Assembly: GCF_002157685.2 (NCBI RefSeq)
Contig: NZ_AP026738.1
Span: 2,976,001 to 3,040,000, forward strand
Length of the DNA stretch: 64,000 nt
From: Comamonas thiooxydans
GTDB lineage: Bacteria > Pseudomonadota > Gammaproteobacteria > Burkholderiales > Burkholderiaceae_C
Direction of reading: 5' to 3'
A program made the translations under genes and the position numbers. Numbering within the stretch: position 1 is the first letter of the stretch; the number at the start of each line of letters is the position of its first letter. The notes beneath the pieces are model-generated. The model was not told the origin of the DNA and did no database searches. It saw only the letters and a program-made list of their open reading frames with translations. Of this stretch, positions 56,062 to 64,000 are shown in pieces.

Positions 56062-57606
56062 ATGCTGGCGCAATTTTTCTGGAGCCCGTCTGCCGACGCT
56101 CACGTGCTCAAGGGTGAATATGACCCCTTCCTTGTGACCTTATCGCTGGCAGTTTGCTGGATTGCCTCTGGCCAAGCTTTGCGCCATGCTGCTTTTGCCA
56201 GATTGGCCACATCAAGGCAGTTGCGCAACTGGTCCATTGTGAGCGGGTCGCTGGCACTGGGCATAGGCATCTGGGCCATGCATTTCATCGGCATGCTCGC
56301 TTATTCGATGCATGCTGCAGTTCAGTATGATTTGCCGGTCACCGTCTTCTCCATCATTCCAGGTATCGCAGCATCAGCAGTGGCCCTTGCCTTGCTGGCT
56401 CACAATGAACTCAATCTCAGGCAATTAGCATTAGGTGGCTTGACGGTTGGTATCGGCATTGCTGCCATGCATTACAGCGGCATGGCAGCAATGCGCATGC
56501 CTGCCACGCACCAGTATTCACCACTCTGGTTTGCCATTTCTCTCATTGTTGGCGTAGCGCTGGCCACCTTGGCGCTCTGGATTCGTTTCGGGCTGGCACG
56601 TTTCAACCTCAAACAAGACCACTGGCGCAAAACACTGGCGGCCATCATCATGGGCGCCGCGATCTCGGGCATGCATTACACAGCCATGCTGGCGCTGCGA
56701 GTCACGGCCGAGCATGAAACGCATGATGCGGCATCATCGAACGATCGTTTGATTCTGGCGCTGACCATTGCCGTGATTACTCTGCTATTTGGCGCACTGA
56801 TTGCACAAGCCAATGCCTTGATTCAGTACCGCAGTCGCTGGCAGAAAGTGGATATGAATGAAGCTCGACTGCAAGCTTTGGTGAATATGGCAGCAGATGC
56901 AATTATCTGCATCGATAATCGAGGATGCGTAACAGATTACAACCCTGCAGCTGAGGTCATATTCGGCTGGAGCCCGGATGAAGTATTGGGCCAGAACGTG
57001 AAAATGCTCATGCCCGCAGCGCTGTTCAACCAGCATGATCATTATCTGGAGCAGCATGAAGCCGGCCAGCGAAACAACGCGCCACCTCTGAAGAACAAGA
57101 TTTCAGAGGTCCTTGGCCAGCACAAGGACGGTACGCTGATTCCCATGCGCCTGGCCTTGAGCCAAGCCGAGGCCCGGGGTCAGCGCATGTATGTAGGCCT
57201 TTTGACCGATCTCTCAGACCGCAAGCGAACCGAGCGGCAACTACATATAGCTGCCACGGTATTCAATCATTCCTTTGAAGGCATGGTGGTCCTTGATGCG
57301 AACCGGAAAATTGTAGACATCAACCCAGCCTTTGCACGTATCAGCGGCTTGAACCGCCAGGCAGCGAAGAACAAGGAGTTTTCCAGTCTTTTCATCCATG
57401 GCGATGACAACACGGCTGTCCAGTGGTCGCAGATCTGGACGGAAATCGGTAAAAAAGGGCACTGGCAAGGCCTTCGCGTCATGCACCACGACAGGAACTG
57501 CCATCAGATTTCTCTGACCGCAGTGCGCGACGAGCAGCAACGCTTGCACCATTACATCGCCGTCTGCTATCAAAGCATCGATATCCCGCTTGGAGCCACA
57601 ATCTGA
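56062..57606 (+). CDS. MHYT-domain membrane sensor with two PAS domains
   Basis: 514 residues. Seven-helix MHYT domain at about 1-250 with three MHYT-like repeats (WAMHFIGMLAYSM, AMHYSGMAAMRM, GMHYTAMLALRV), proposed to bind metal for O2/NO/CO sensing. PAS domain 1 at about 270-390 (ADAIICIDNRGCVTDYNPAA), PAS 2 at about 395-510 (EGMVVLDANRKIVDINPAFA). It then stops: no GGDEF, EAL or kinase domain follows. AGGA lies upstream of the ATG. The partner is unknown. Confidence 0.85.
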   Translation: MLAQFFWSPSADAHVLKGEYDPFLVTLSLAVCWIASGQALRHAAFARLATSRQLRNWSIVSGSLALGIGIWAMHFIGMLAYSMHAAVQYDLPVTVFSIIPGIAASAVALALLAHNELNLRQLALGGLTVGIGIAAMHYSGMAAMRMPATHQYSPLWFAISLIVGVALATLALWIRFGLARFNLKQDHWRKTLAAIIMGAAISGMHYTAMLALRVTAEHETHDAASSNDRLILALTIAVITLLFGALIAQANALIQYRSRWQKVDMNEARLQALVNMAADAIICIDNRGCVTDYNPAAEVIFGWSPDEVLGQNVKMLMPAALFNQHDHYLEQHEAGQRNNAPPLKNKISEVLGQHKDGTLIPMRLALSQAEARGQRMYVGLLTDLSDRKRTERQLHIAATVFNHSFEGMVVLDANRKIVDINPAFARISGLNRQAAKNKEFSSLFIHGDDNTAVQWSQIWTEIGKKGHWQGLRVMHHDRNCHQISLTAVRDEQQRLHHYIAVCYQSIDIPLGATI

Positions 57607-57637
57607 GTCCTATATCGGCTGGCGCTATCATTCACGT

Positions 57638-57655
57638 AGCGGGAAATTACCCGCT
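57638..57655 (+). terminator. Possible terminator after the MHYT sensor gene
   Basis: AGCGGG, 6 bases, CCCGCT followed by TTCT, 31 bases after the sensor stop. The stem is short and the T run weak, so it may only attenuate readthrough into the acyl-CoA synthetase gene. Confidence 0.35.
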
Positions 57656-57671
57656 TTCTGAAGGCAAGCGC

Positions 57672-59621
57672 ATGAACCAAGCAAGTGAAACCGATGTACT
57701 GGGTCTCCAAGCAGAGAAACAGCATTTGACTATCGAGCAAGTGCAAACCTTGCCAGAGCTTCTGGCCATGCGGGTTCGCCGCACACCATTAGGCGAGGCT
57801 TACCGAGAGTTCGATGAAAGCTCAGGTGCCTGGAAAAGCCTGAGCTGGGCCGAAACAGCCGAACGTGTCGCTCTGTGGAGCCGCGCCTTATGTGCCTCGA
57901 ATCTTCCTGCCGGCGCAAGGGTTGCAATCTTGCTGCCCAATGGCTTTGATGCAATGACCATCGACCAGGCCTGTCTGCGCTGTGGTTACGTACCAGTTCC
58001 TCTGCATGCCATCGACAATGCCGGCAGCATTGCCTACATCCTGGCCGATTCGGGAGCATCCTTGCTTGTGGTGGCCGATGCCAAGGCCTGGCAGAGAATT
58101 TGTGCTACAGGTCAGGACCTGCCGGGACTCCAGGCCGTTATTCACGCACAGCAAGGCCGTACCAACGAGTCACCGAGCGCCTCTCCCATATCTGCCGAAC
58201 AAGCAGAGCAGGAGTCTGTCAAGACCCTGCAGCGAAAGCCGCTCATCGTCTTGTCCGCCTGGCTTCAGGCTGGTCAGCGGCATACCTCTGCCCTCCCCCT
58301 GCCACCAAAGAAAACGGAGCTGGCGGGCATTGTCTATACCTCGGGTACGACGGGAAAGCCCAAGGGGGTCATGCTCACGCATGACAACGTGGTCAGCGAC
58401 TTGCATGCTGTGATGCAGCGTGTGAAGGCTTTTCCCGAGGACGTCTTTCTCTCGTTTCTGCCGCTTTCACACACTTTCGAGCGCACTGCAGGCTACTACC
58501 TGGCCATTGCCACCGGCTCCTGCGTGGCCTACGCGCGTTCTGTTGCACAACTCGCACAGGATATGAAGCAGGTCAAGCCGACCGTGCTGATATCCGTGCC
58601 TCGCATCTATGAACGTGTTTATGCCAAGGTTCAGGAATCGCTTGCCTCCAGCAGCTTCAAGCGCAAGCTGTTCGAGGCGGCAGTCAACAAGGGCTGGAAG
58701 AGCTTCTGCACTCATCAAGGCATTCCCTTGGACGAGCAGTTCGATACCCAAGCAAGCTGGGCTTCTGCCTTGCCAGCCTGGCTGTTGCGCAGGCTTGTCG
58801 CACAGCCCCTGCTCGCACAGTTTGGAGGCCGGCTACGCGTGGCCGTGAGCGGTGGAGCCCCATTGTCTCCAACCATTGCACGCAGTTTTCTGGGCCTGGG
58901 TCTTCCTATGTTGCAAGGCTATGGAATGACCGAAACCGCCCCTGTGGTCAGTGCTAACGGCCTCGACGACAACTGGCCCGATACCGTTGGCCGGGTGCTT
59001 CCAGGGATCGAAGTCCGCATTGGCGATGATCAGGAACTGCAGGTCTCCGGCCCTGTGGTGATGCTTGGTTACTGGAACCGTCCGGAAGACACAGCCAAAG
59101 CCTTTACTGCCGACGGTTGGCTCAGAACCGGGGATCAGGCAGCCATCGAAAACGGTCGCATTCGAATCAAGGGTCGCATCAAAGAAATCATTGTTACGTC
59201 AACGGGTGAGAAAGTGCCTCCCAATGATGTAGAACAAGCCATCCTCGTTGATCCCCTGTTTGAGCAAGTGTTTGTGGTTGGCGAGGATCGTCCGTTCATC
59301 GCCTGTATTGCGGTTGTTGGCCAAGCGGAATGGGAAATGCTCGCCAGGAGTGTTGGACTGAACCCGAATGACGGAGCCAGTCTGCAGCATGCGGCGGCAG
59401 AGAGAGAAGCGCTTGCTCGAATAGAAAAGCAGACACGCAGCTTCGCCCGTTATGCGGTGCCCAGAGCCATCCACCTGGTCAGGGATAGCTGGACTATTGA
59501 CAACGGCCTGATGACCCCTACCCTCAAACTCAAACGAAAGAACCTGATGGCCCACTACGAAGACGCTATCGAGGAGATGTACGGCAAGCCCATTGATAGT
59601 TGGAAGACGAAGGCTCAGTAA
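57672..59621 (+). CDS. Long-chain fatty acyl-CoA synthetase (AMP-forming)
   Basis: 649 residues, ANL superfamily. ATP loop YTSGTTGKPKGVMLTH, motif LPLSHTFER, adenylate motif GYGMTETAPV, WLRTGDQA and RIKGRIKEIIVTSTGEKVPP with the catalytic Lys. Length and FAA1-like N-terminus (SETDVLGLQAEKQH, LLAMRVRRTPLGEAYREFD) fit long-chain acyl-CoA synthetase. GAAGG precedes the ATG. Confidence 0.9.
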   Translation: MNQASETDVLGLQAEKQHLTIEQVQTLPELLAMRVRRTPLGEAYREFDESSGAWKSLSWAETAERVALWSRALCASNLPAGARVAILLPNGFDAMTIDQACLRCGYVPVPLHAIDNAGSIAYILADSGASLLVVADAKAWQRICATGQDLPGLQAVIHAQQGRTNESPSASPISAEQAEQESVKTLQRKPLIVLSAWLQAGQRHTSALPLPPKKTELAGIVYTSGTTGKPKGVMLTHDNVVSDLHAVMQRVKAFPEDVFLSFLPLSHTFERTAGYYLAIATGSCVAYARSVAQLAQDMKQVKPTVLISVPRIYERVYAKVQESLASSSFKRKLFEAAVNKGWKSFCTHQGIPLDEQFDTQASWASALPAWLLRRLVAQPLLAQFGGRLRVAVSGGAPLSPTIARSFLGLGLPMLQGYGMTETAPVVSANGLDDNWPDTVGRVLPGIEVRIGDDQELQVSGPVVMLGYWNRPEDTAKAFTADGWLRTGDQAAIENGRIRIKGRIKEIIVTSTGEKVPPNDVEQAILVDPLFEQVFVVGEDRPFIACIAVVGQAEWEMLARSVGLNPNDGASLQHAAAEREALARIEKQTRSFARYAVPRAIHLVRDSWTIDNGLMTPTLKLKRKNLMAHYEDAIEEMYGKPIDSWKTKAQ

Positions 59622-59682
59622 CGATTGATACAGGGTTTAGGGAGCCCTTGAAAAATTCATGTAAGTTACATTAAATATAAAT

Positions 59683-59703
59683 AACCGAATTTAAAATTCG
59701 GTT
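59683..59703. terminator. AT-rich hairpin between convergent genes
   Basis: AACCGAATTT, one base, AAATTCGGTT: a perfect 10-bp stem between the acyl-CoA synthetase stop (59621) and the convergent hydrolase stop (59717). It probably acts as a shared terminator, although no long T run follows. Confidence 0.55.
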
Positions 59704-59716
59704 GCTAACTTCATAC

Positions 59717-60391
59717 TCACCGACCTTCTCTCTTCTTCAGCCATTCGATAACGATGTCTGACACTGGCTTCTCATAGCCACGGTAATCATGCTTTGCTCC
59801 AGGAACCTCCACTTGGATAAAGTTCTCGGAAACGAGGGACTTGCGAAAAGATGCTGCTCTCACATCCATTTCGTTGTCACCATACACATCGACAACTGGA
59901 AGCTTCACTTTTCGCAGATTTAGATTGGTGTTAACAGGCTCCTTGCCTCCCGCAGTCAATCCGACCCCGATGAAACCTACAACCGGCGCAGTGGGATTGT
60001 TTGCTAGGAAGCCAGTTGTCATACGCCCACCCATACTGTGCCCCATCAAGTAGACGCGCTCCACTCCTTTCTGCATTTTCAGATATTCAATTGCAGATTG
60101 AATTCGCTGATAGGCCTCAGGAAACGAGGCGGCAAGCTCGGGCGAATCAGGCGAGTCTGCGCCAGGATCTGGCATCCGCAAAGAGAAGGTGTGGAAGCCT
60201 AAGTCTTTGTGAATGGCACGCCTCAATGGCCCGACTACGTTACCGTCTGGAGAGTTCCCTCTGCCGTGAGCCAGGACAACTCCCACCTTGGAGTCCTTTC
60301 CGTCAAGATACTCACCTTGAGGCATCTGCGCCGCAACTGACGTCGTCAAGACGCAGCTGAAAACCCATATGAGTGATTTGAGCACTGACAT
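59717..60391 (-). CDS. Secreted alpha/beta hydrolase, unknown substrate
   Basis: 224 residues from ATG 60391 with AAGGGGG upstream; the longer frame to 60523 adds an implausible N-terminus. Signal peptide (MSVLKSLIWVFSCVLTTSVA, cleaved after AAQ). HAR motif in VLAHGRGNSPDG, nucleophile MGHSMGGRM, Asp in VYGDNEMD, and His in GAKHDYRGY, so the triad is complete. Composition is AT-richer than its neighbours and it lies between the acyl-CoA synthetase gene and an integrase remnant at dusA, so it could be island cargo. Confidence 0.75.
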   Translation of the reverse strand: MSVLKSLIWVFSCVLTTSVAAQMPQGEYLDGKDSKVGVVLAHGRGNSPDGNVVGPLRRAIHKDLGFHTFSLRMPDPGADSPDSPELAASFPEAYQRIQSAIEYLKMQKGVERVYLMGHSMGGRMTTGFLANNPTAPVVGFIGVGLTAGGKEPVNTNLNLRKVKLPVVDVYGDNEMDVRAASFRKSLVSENFIQVEVPGAKHDYRGYEKPVSDIVIEWLKKREGR

Positions 60392-60669
60392 CACAGGTAC
60401 CCCCTTGGTAAGAGCTAGCTCTGGAATGACGGACTTGCGCTTCAATAGCGCTAACTTGAGAGAATTGAACTCGCTACGCATACTCTTGGAAGTCATCAAT
60501 AGAGGCTCACTACTGTCCTCCAAAAGCCAGCTTACATGACCGCCAGGAGTCTTCTACAGCTCTTGAACTGAGCAGCCCTTGAGAAATCAATCGATATTCA
60601 TAGACTGGTTGATCTGCACCTGTGGGCTAAGCAGCTCCAATTCGTCGTCTCACCTTGCAAGATCACCTC

Positions 60670-61046
60670 TCAAACGGCAAATGATCTACAGCCTCTGCAG
60701 TTCCTGCACCAGCTTGTGCATGCCATAGCGCGCCACGCCCCCAGGCCGCCCTTCTGCAAGCGGGTGATGTCGGCCGTCTTGGACCGCCCCCATGCCACGA
60801 TGCCTTTTGCATCGCTGACATAATCCTGCTGTATCTGCTTGAGGGTGACGAGACCTTGAACAGGCAGGCCTGTCGCTTGGGCCTCCTCGATTTCTGCTTC
60901 ACGTCTCCGCAACCATCTCTGGGCAAGAGCACGCTGGGTGAATGTCTTGGACTCGAAAAGAGTCAGCTCTCCGCCTTCTTTCAGACGGATCTGAGCCGGA
61001 ACGATACGACACCCTTGGCACTCTTTCGTTGGGTGATGGTTCCCAT
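60670..61046 (-). pseudogene. N-terminal remnant of a tyrosine integrase, frameshifted, at dusA
   Basis: From ATG 61046 one frame gives MGTITQRKSAKGVVSFR; after a shift of one base near 60995-61000 the other frame continues AQIRLKEGGELTLFESKTFT, QRALAQRWLRRREAEIEEAQ, GIVAWGRSKTADITRLQKGG, the N-terminal arm and core-binding domain of a phage-type integrase. It then ends at 60670 with no catalytic domain. It lies 112 bases from dusA in divergent orientation, the arrangement of dusA-targeting integrases. Confidence 0.7.
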
Positions 61047-61049
61047 CAG

Positions 61050-61083
61050 TGCTCCATGAAATTCGTGGTGCACCAATGGAGCA
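61050..61083. repeat. Inverted repeat and palindrome between integrase remnant and dusA
   Basis: TGCTCCAT and ATGGAGCA (8-bp arms) enclose TGGTGCACCA, a perfect 10-base palindrome at 61066-61075. A related AGTGCACCAC occurs about 55 bases further on. It may be an operator of the lost integrase gene or part of an attachment site. Confidence 0.5.
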
Positions 61084-61158
61084 TTCAGCATCAAAAACCC
61101 GGAAAAACGGGGTACCACAGGGTCAATTTTCAGTGCACCACACGGCACTTTTCATAGT

Positions 61159-62193
61159 ATGAGCACCGAACGAACCATTAAAAAACAAATAGATAGCAGC
61201 ATGTGGCGTATGTCGGTGGCCCCTATGATGGACTGGACAGACAAGCATTGCCGCTACTTCCACCGGCTGCTCAGTCAGCACGCCCTGCTCTACACCGAAA
61301 TGGTGACAACCGGAGCTCTGGTGCATGGCGACGTGGCTCGCCATCTGCGGTTTGAGGCCGAAGAACACCCTGTGGCATTGCAGTTGGGTGGCTCGGAGCC
61401 GGCCGATCTGGCGCACAGCGCACGCCTGGGCGAGCAATGGGGCTATGACGAGATCAATCTCAACTGCGGCTGCCCTAGTGAACGCGTTCAGCGCGGGGCT
61501 TTCGGTGCCTGCCTGATGAACGAGGCCCAACTGGTGGCCGATTGCGTCAAGGCCATGGCCGATGTGGTGTCCGTGCCCGTCACTGTCAAGCACCGAATCG
61601 GCATCGACAAGATCGAAAGCTACGATTTTGTGCGCGACTTCGTCGGCACCGTTGCCGATGCAGGCTGCCAGGTGTTTGTGGTTCATGCCCGCAATGCCTG
61701 GCTCAAAGGCCTCTCCCCCAAGGAAAACCGTGAAGTCCCGCCGCTGCGCTACGAAGTCGTGGCACAACTCAAGCGTGACTTTCCGGGCTTGACCATCGCT
61801 GTCAACGGAGGCATCAAGACCGATGACGTGGTGCAGCAGCAATTGCAGCAGGTCGATGGCGTCATGGTGGGCCGCGAGGCCTACCACAACCCCTGGTGGA
61901 TGGCGTCCTGGGATGCTCTTTACTATCAGGATGAGAGCAGAGAGCGTACGCGCGAACAGATCGAAGAGCAGATGGTGCTATATATGGAGCGCGAAGCGCG
62001 CGAGCATGGCACGCACTGGTATTCGATTGCCCGGCATATGCTTGGGCTGCGCAACGGCCTCGCCGGTGCGCGCCGCTGGCGCCAGGTCTGGAGCGATCAC
62101 CGTCTCAAGAGCCTGCCTGCGCACGAGGTCATGAAGCTGGCCCGCACCAAGCCGAACGAGATCCAGCCGGAACCCGCAGAGCAGATGCTTTGA
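61159..62193 (+). CDS. dusA: tRNA-dihydrouridine synthase A
   Basis: 344 residues. FMN-binding TIM barrel with SVAPMMDWTDKHCRYFHRLL, the catalytic Cys in NLNCGCPSERVQRGAFGACL and KHRIGID / VVHARNAWLKGLSP. The C-terminal helical tRNA-binding region is complete. The N-terminal 16 residues upstream of the conserved SVAPMMDWTD may have been re-supplied by an integrated element, as seen for islands in dusA. Ends with a good terminator. Confidence 0.94.
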   Translation: MSTERTIKKQIDSSMWRMSVAPMMDWTDKHCRYFHRLLSQHALLYTEMVTTGALVHGDVARHLRFEAEEHPVALQLGGSEPADLAHSARLGEQWGYDEINLNCGCPSERVQRGAFGACLMNEAQLVADCVKAMADVVSVPVTVKHRIGIDKIESYDFVRDFVGTVADAGCQVFVVHARNAWLKGLSPKENREVPPLRYEVVAQLKRDFPGLTIAVNGGIKTDDVVQQQLQQVDGVMVGREAYHNPWWMASWDALYYQDESRERTREQIEEQMVLYMEREAREHGTHWYSIARHMLGLRNGLAGARRWRQVWSDHRLKSLPAHEVMKLARTKPNEIQPEPAEQML

Positions 62194-62202
62194 CCCTGCA
62201 TG

Positions 62203-62228
62203 AAAAGCTGGCTTCGGTCAGCTTTTTT
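62203..62228 (+). terminator. Rho-independent terminator of dusA
   Basis: AAAAGCTGGC, TTCG tetraloop, GTCAGCTTTT, then TT, 9 bases after the dusA stop. Classic stable TTCG hairpin with a six-base T run. Confidence 0.88.
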
Positions 62229-62328
62229 ACTTTCAAGCGCGGCCAAGTCCGGCATGCGTTGCGCAATCCCCGCAGTTGCGCGGTTTGAAGGGAATTCACT
62301 ACTTCGCATGTCAAACTCTGCTGTTATA

Positions 62329-62339
62329 TTGCACTGCAA
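62329..62339. promoter_or_regulatory. TTGCA-C-TGCAA palindrome upstream of phaZ
   Basis: An 11-base palindrome 24 bases upstream of the phaZ start codon. Sites of the type TTGCA/TGCAA occur at PHA-gene promoters bound by PhaR repressors, so it is a candidate PhaR operator. Assigned from motif type only. Confidence 0.45.
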
Positions 62340-62362
62340 CATAACCCGCAGAAGTGCGTCCC

Positions 62363-63796
62363 ATGCTCTATCAGATCTACGAAATGCAGCGCGCAATGGT
62401 TGAGCCCTTTGCAGACTTTGCCCAGGCCGCCTCCAAGTTCTACAACAACCCCCACTCGGTCTTCAGCCAGGTGCCCCTGGCCCAGCGCATGGCAGCGGGC
62501 TTCAACCTCATGTACCGCTTGGGCAAGGACTACGAAAAGCCCGAATTCGATCTGCATAACGTCGAAGTCAACGGCGTGGATGTCACCATCCGCGAGCGGG
62601 TGGAGGTCGACAAGCCGTTTTGTGAGCTGCGTCGCTTCAAGCGCTTTTCCGACGATCCAGAAACACTGGATCTCATGCTCAGCCAGCCCGTGGTGCTGAT
62701 CGTTGCACCTCTCTCGGGCCACTATGCCACCTTGCTGCGCGACACTGTGCAAAGCATGCTCGGAGGCCACAAGGTCTATATCACCGACTGGAAGAATGCC
62801 CGCACCGTGCCGCTGTCCGAGGGCGAGTTCCATCTGGACGACTATGTGAACTATGTGCAGGAATTTATTCGCTATCTGCAAGGGCGCTATGGTCAGTGTC
62901 ATGTGGTCAGCGTCTGCCAGCCCACTGTGCCCGTGCTGGCGGCCGTCTCCCTGATGGCCAGCCGTGGCGAGGTGACGCCGCTGTCCATGACCATGATGGG
63001 CGGCCCCATCGATGCGCGCCGCTCACCGACGGCCGTCAACAACCTGGCCGAAACCCGCAGCTACGAATGGTTCGAGAACAACGTCATCTATGAGGTGCCG
63101 AACAATTACCCCGGTGCCGGCCGCCGCGTCTACCCCGGCTTTTTGCAGTACTCGGGCTTTGTGGCCATGAATCCCGACCGTCATGCCAACAGCCATTACG
63201 ACTATTTCAAGGACCTGATCAAGGGTGACGAGGCCAGCGCCGAGCACCACCGCAAGTTCTATGACGAGTACAACGCCGTGCTGGACATGGATGCCGACTA
63301 CTATCTTGAGACTATCGCCACCGTGTTTCAGGAGTACAAGCTGGTCAAGGGCACCTGGGAAGTCAGGAACGAGCAGGGCCAGCCCGAGCTGGTGCGTCCT
63401 CAGGACATCCAACATACAGCCTTGCTGACCGTGGAAGGCGAGCTCGACGATATCTCGGGCGCAGGCCAGACCCGCGCCGCCCATGATCTGTGTGCCGGCA
63501 TCGCTGCCGAGGCCCGCCAGCATATCGAAGTCCAAGGTGCAGGCCATTACGGCATCTTCAGCGGCAGCCGCTGGCGCAAGACCGTCTACCCGCAGGTGCG
63601 CGACTTCATCCTGTCCCACCAGCCCGCGAGCGCGACAGCCGCCAGCGCTGCAGGCCATCTGAGCAGCGTCAGTGACGACGGAGCCGAGCTGGAAAGCAAC
63701 GAGGCCCATGCCGACAAGCCTGCCAAGGCCCTGAAAACAGGTCAAAATAGCGCCCCTGCCCAGAAAGGACGCGGCCCCCACCGCGCCAGGGCGTAA
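62363..63796 (+). CDS. phaZ: Intracellular poly(3-hydroxybutyrate) depolymerase
   Basis: 477 residues from ATG 62363; GTG 62354 is an alternative. The N-terminal [20 protein letters not shown] and the lipase-box-like [16 protein letters not shown], in which Cys is the nucleophile, match PhaZ of Ralstonia-type intracellular depolymerases. The final 60 residues are a Ser/Ala/Lys-rich extension beyond the core. Mobilises stored PHB granules. No signal peptide, consistent with the cytoplasm. Confidence 0.92.
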   Translation: MLYQIYEMQRAMVEPFADFAQAASKFYNNPHSVFSQVPLAQRMAAGFNLMYRLGKDYEKPEFDLHNVEVNGVDVTIRERVEVDKPFCELRRFKRFSDDPETLDLMLSQPVVLIVAPLSGHYATLLRDTVQSMLGGHKVYITDWKNARTVPLSEGEFHLDDYVNYVQEFIRYLQGRYGQCHVVSVCQPTVPVLAAVSLMASRGEVTPLSMTMMGGPIDARRSPTAVNNLAETRSYEWFENNVIYEVPNNYPGAGRRVYPGFLQYSGFVAMNPDRHANSHYDYFKDLIKGDEASAEHHRKFYDEYNAVLDMDADYYLETIATVFQEYKLVKGTWEVRNEQGQPELVRPQDIQHTALLTVEGELDDISGAGQTRAAHDLCAGIAAEARQHIEVQGAGHYGIFSGSRWRKTVYPQVRDFILSHQPASATAASAAGHLSSVSDDGAELESNEAHADKPAKALKTGQNSAPAQKGRGPHRARA

Positions 63797-63813
63797 AGGC
63801 TCGCCAGACCAGA

Positions 63814-64000
63814 ATGAACTCATCCCTGTCCGCAGCCTCTTCGCTTCAAGCACTGGCTGCGAACATCGATGCAGCCCTGCCCCAGACACAGTGCACGCGC
63901 TGCGGTTACCCTGACTGCGCGTCCTATGCCGAGGCCATTGCCAGCGGAGAAGCCGCCATCAATCAATGCCCGCCCGGTGGCCAGGACGGCGTACGCCGTC
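63814..64000 (+). CDS. RnfB-like iron-sulfur electron-transport protein (partial)
   Basis: 62 codons from ATG 63814 to the window end. [20 protein letters not shown] followed by AINQCPPGG is the N-terminal Fe-S (Cys4) motif of RnfB-like proteins in betaproteobacteria, which usually lack the membrane anchor of true RnfB. The rest, with expected ferredoxin domains, lies to the right. It starts 17 bases after phaZ. Confidence 0.8.
   Translation, partial: MNSSLSAASSLQALAANIDAALPQTQCTRCGYPDCASYAEAIASGEAAINQCPPGGQDGVRR

Overview
The window looks like the chromosome of a Comamonadaceae betaproteobacterium, most likely Comamonas or a close relative. Evidence: GC-rich housekeeping-type genes from about 38 kb onward (propionyl-CoA carboxylase, methylmalonyl-CoA mutase, intracellular PHB depolymerase, an RnfB-like protein) and three orphan Bug/TctC-type solute receptors. 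This is inferred from gene content; no rRNA or other taxonomic marker is present.

Region 1 (1-4.3 kb) is a small catabolic cluster: a LysR regulator cut by the left edge, divergent from an SDR dehydrogenase, a Bug receptor, a carboxymuconolactone-decarboxylase-family protein and a TIM-barrel amidohydrolase. Region 2 (4.4-6.8 kb) holds a decayed IS3-type orfA, an intact 1203-bp IS407-group element with a 4-bp target duplication, and very AT-rich DNA without a convincing gene. Region 3 (6.8-18.4 kb) is a LysR gene divergent from a tightly packed eleven-gene run: PdxA-like dehydrogenase, enolase-superfamily sugar-acid dehydratase, L-2-keto-3-deoxyarabonate dehydratase, Bug receptor, cytoplasmic sulfatase, b561-type membrane protein, SMP-30 lactonase, beta-propeller protein, alpha-ketoglutarate-semialdehyde dehydrogenase and two DUF202 membrane proteins. 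Together these fit a non-phosphorylative sugar-acid route ending in 2-oxoglutarate, possibly fed by a sulfated substrate.

Region 4 (about 18.6-31.3 kb) is the replication/partition block of a PFGI-1/SPI-7-type integrative conjugative element (ParA, ParB, DUF2857, STY4528-type replication protein, PFL_4669/TIGR03761 protein, DUF3158, SSB), followed by a SNF2 helicase, unknown genes and an H-NS-like protein. No relaxase, type IV secretion genes or integrase are seen, so it is a fragment. It has 36-bp repeats with internal palindromes beside the replication gene and a perfect inverted repeat in the parA leader. Region 5 (31.4-38.2 kb) is a second catabolic cassette (LysR, Bug receptor, iron alcohol dehydrogenase, aldehyde dehydrogenase, MFS transporter) bracketed by remnants of an IS3 and an IS481 transposase.

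Region 6 (38.2-64 kb) looks more like resident chromosome: aspartate decarboxylase and aspartate/alanine antiporter; a KfrA-like coiled-coil DNA-binding protein divergent from a tyrosine recombinase with two large palindromes between them; an arylformamidase-like hydrolase; a FadL-like porin; a propionate block (mcm, meaB, pccB, pccA, then a YdcF-like gene and an epimerase-like VOC protein) with a divergent GntR regulator; an MHYT-PAS sensor without an output domain; an acyl-CoA synthetase; a secreted hydrolase; a frameshifted integrase remnant against dusA, a known integration target; PHB depolymerase; and the start of an rnfB-like gene at the right edge.
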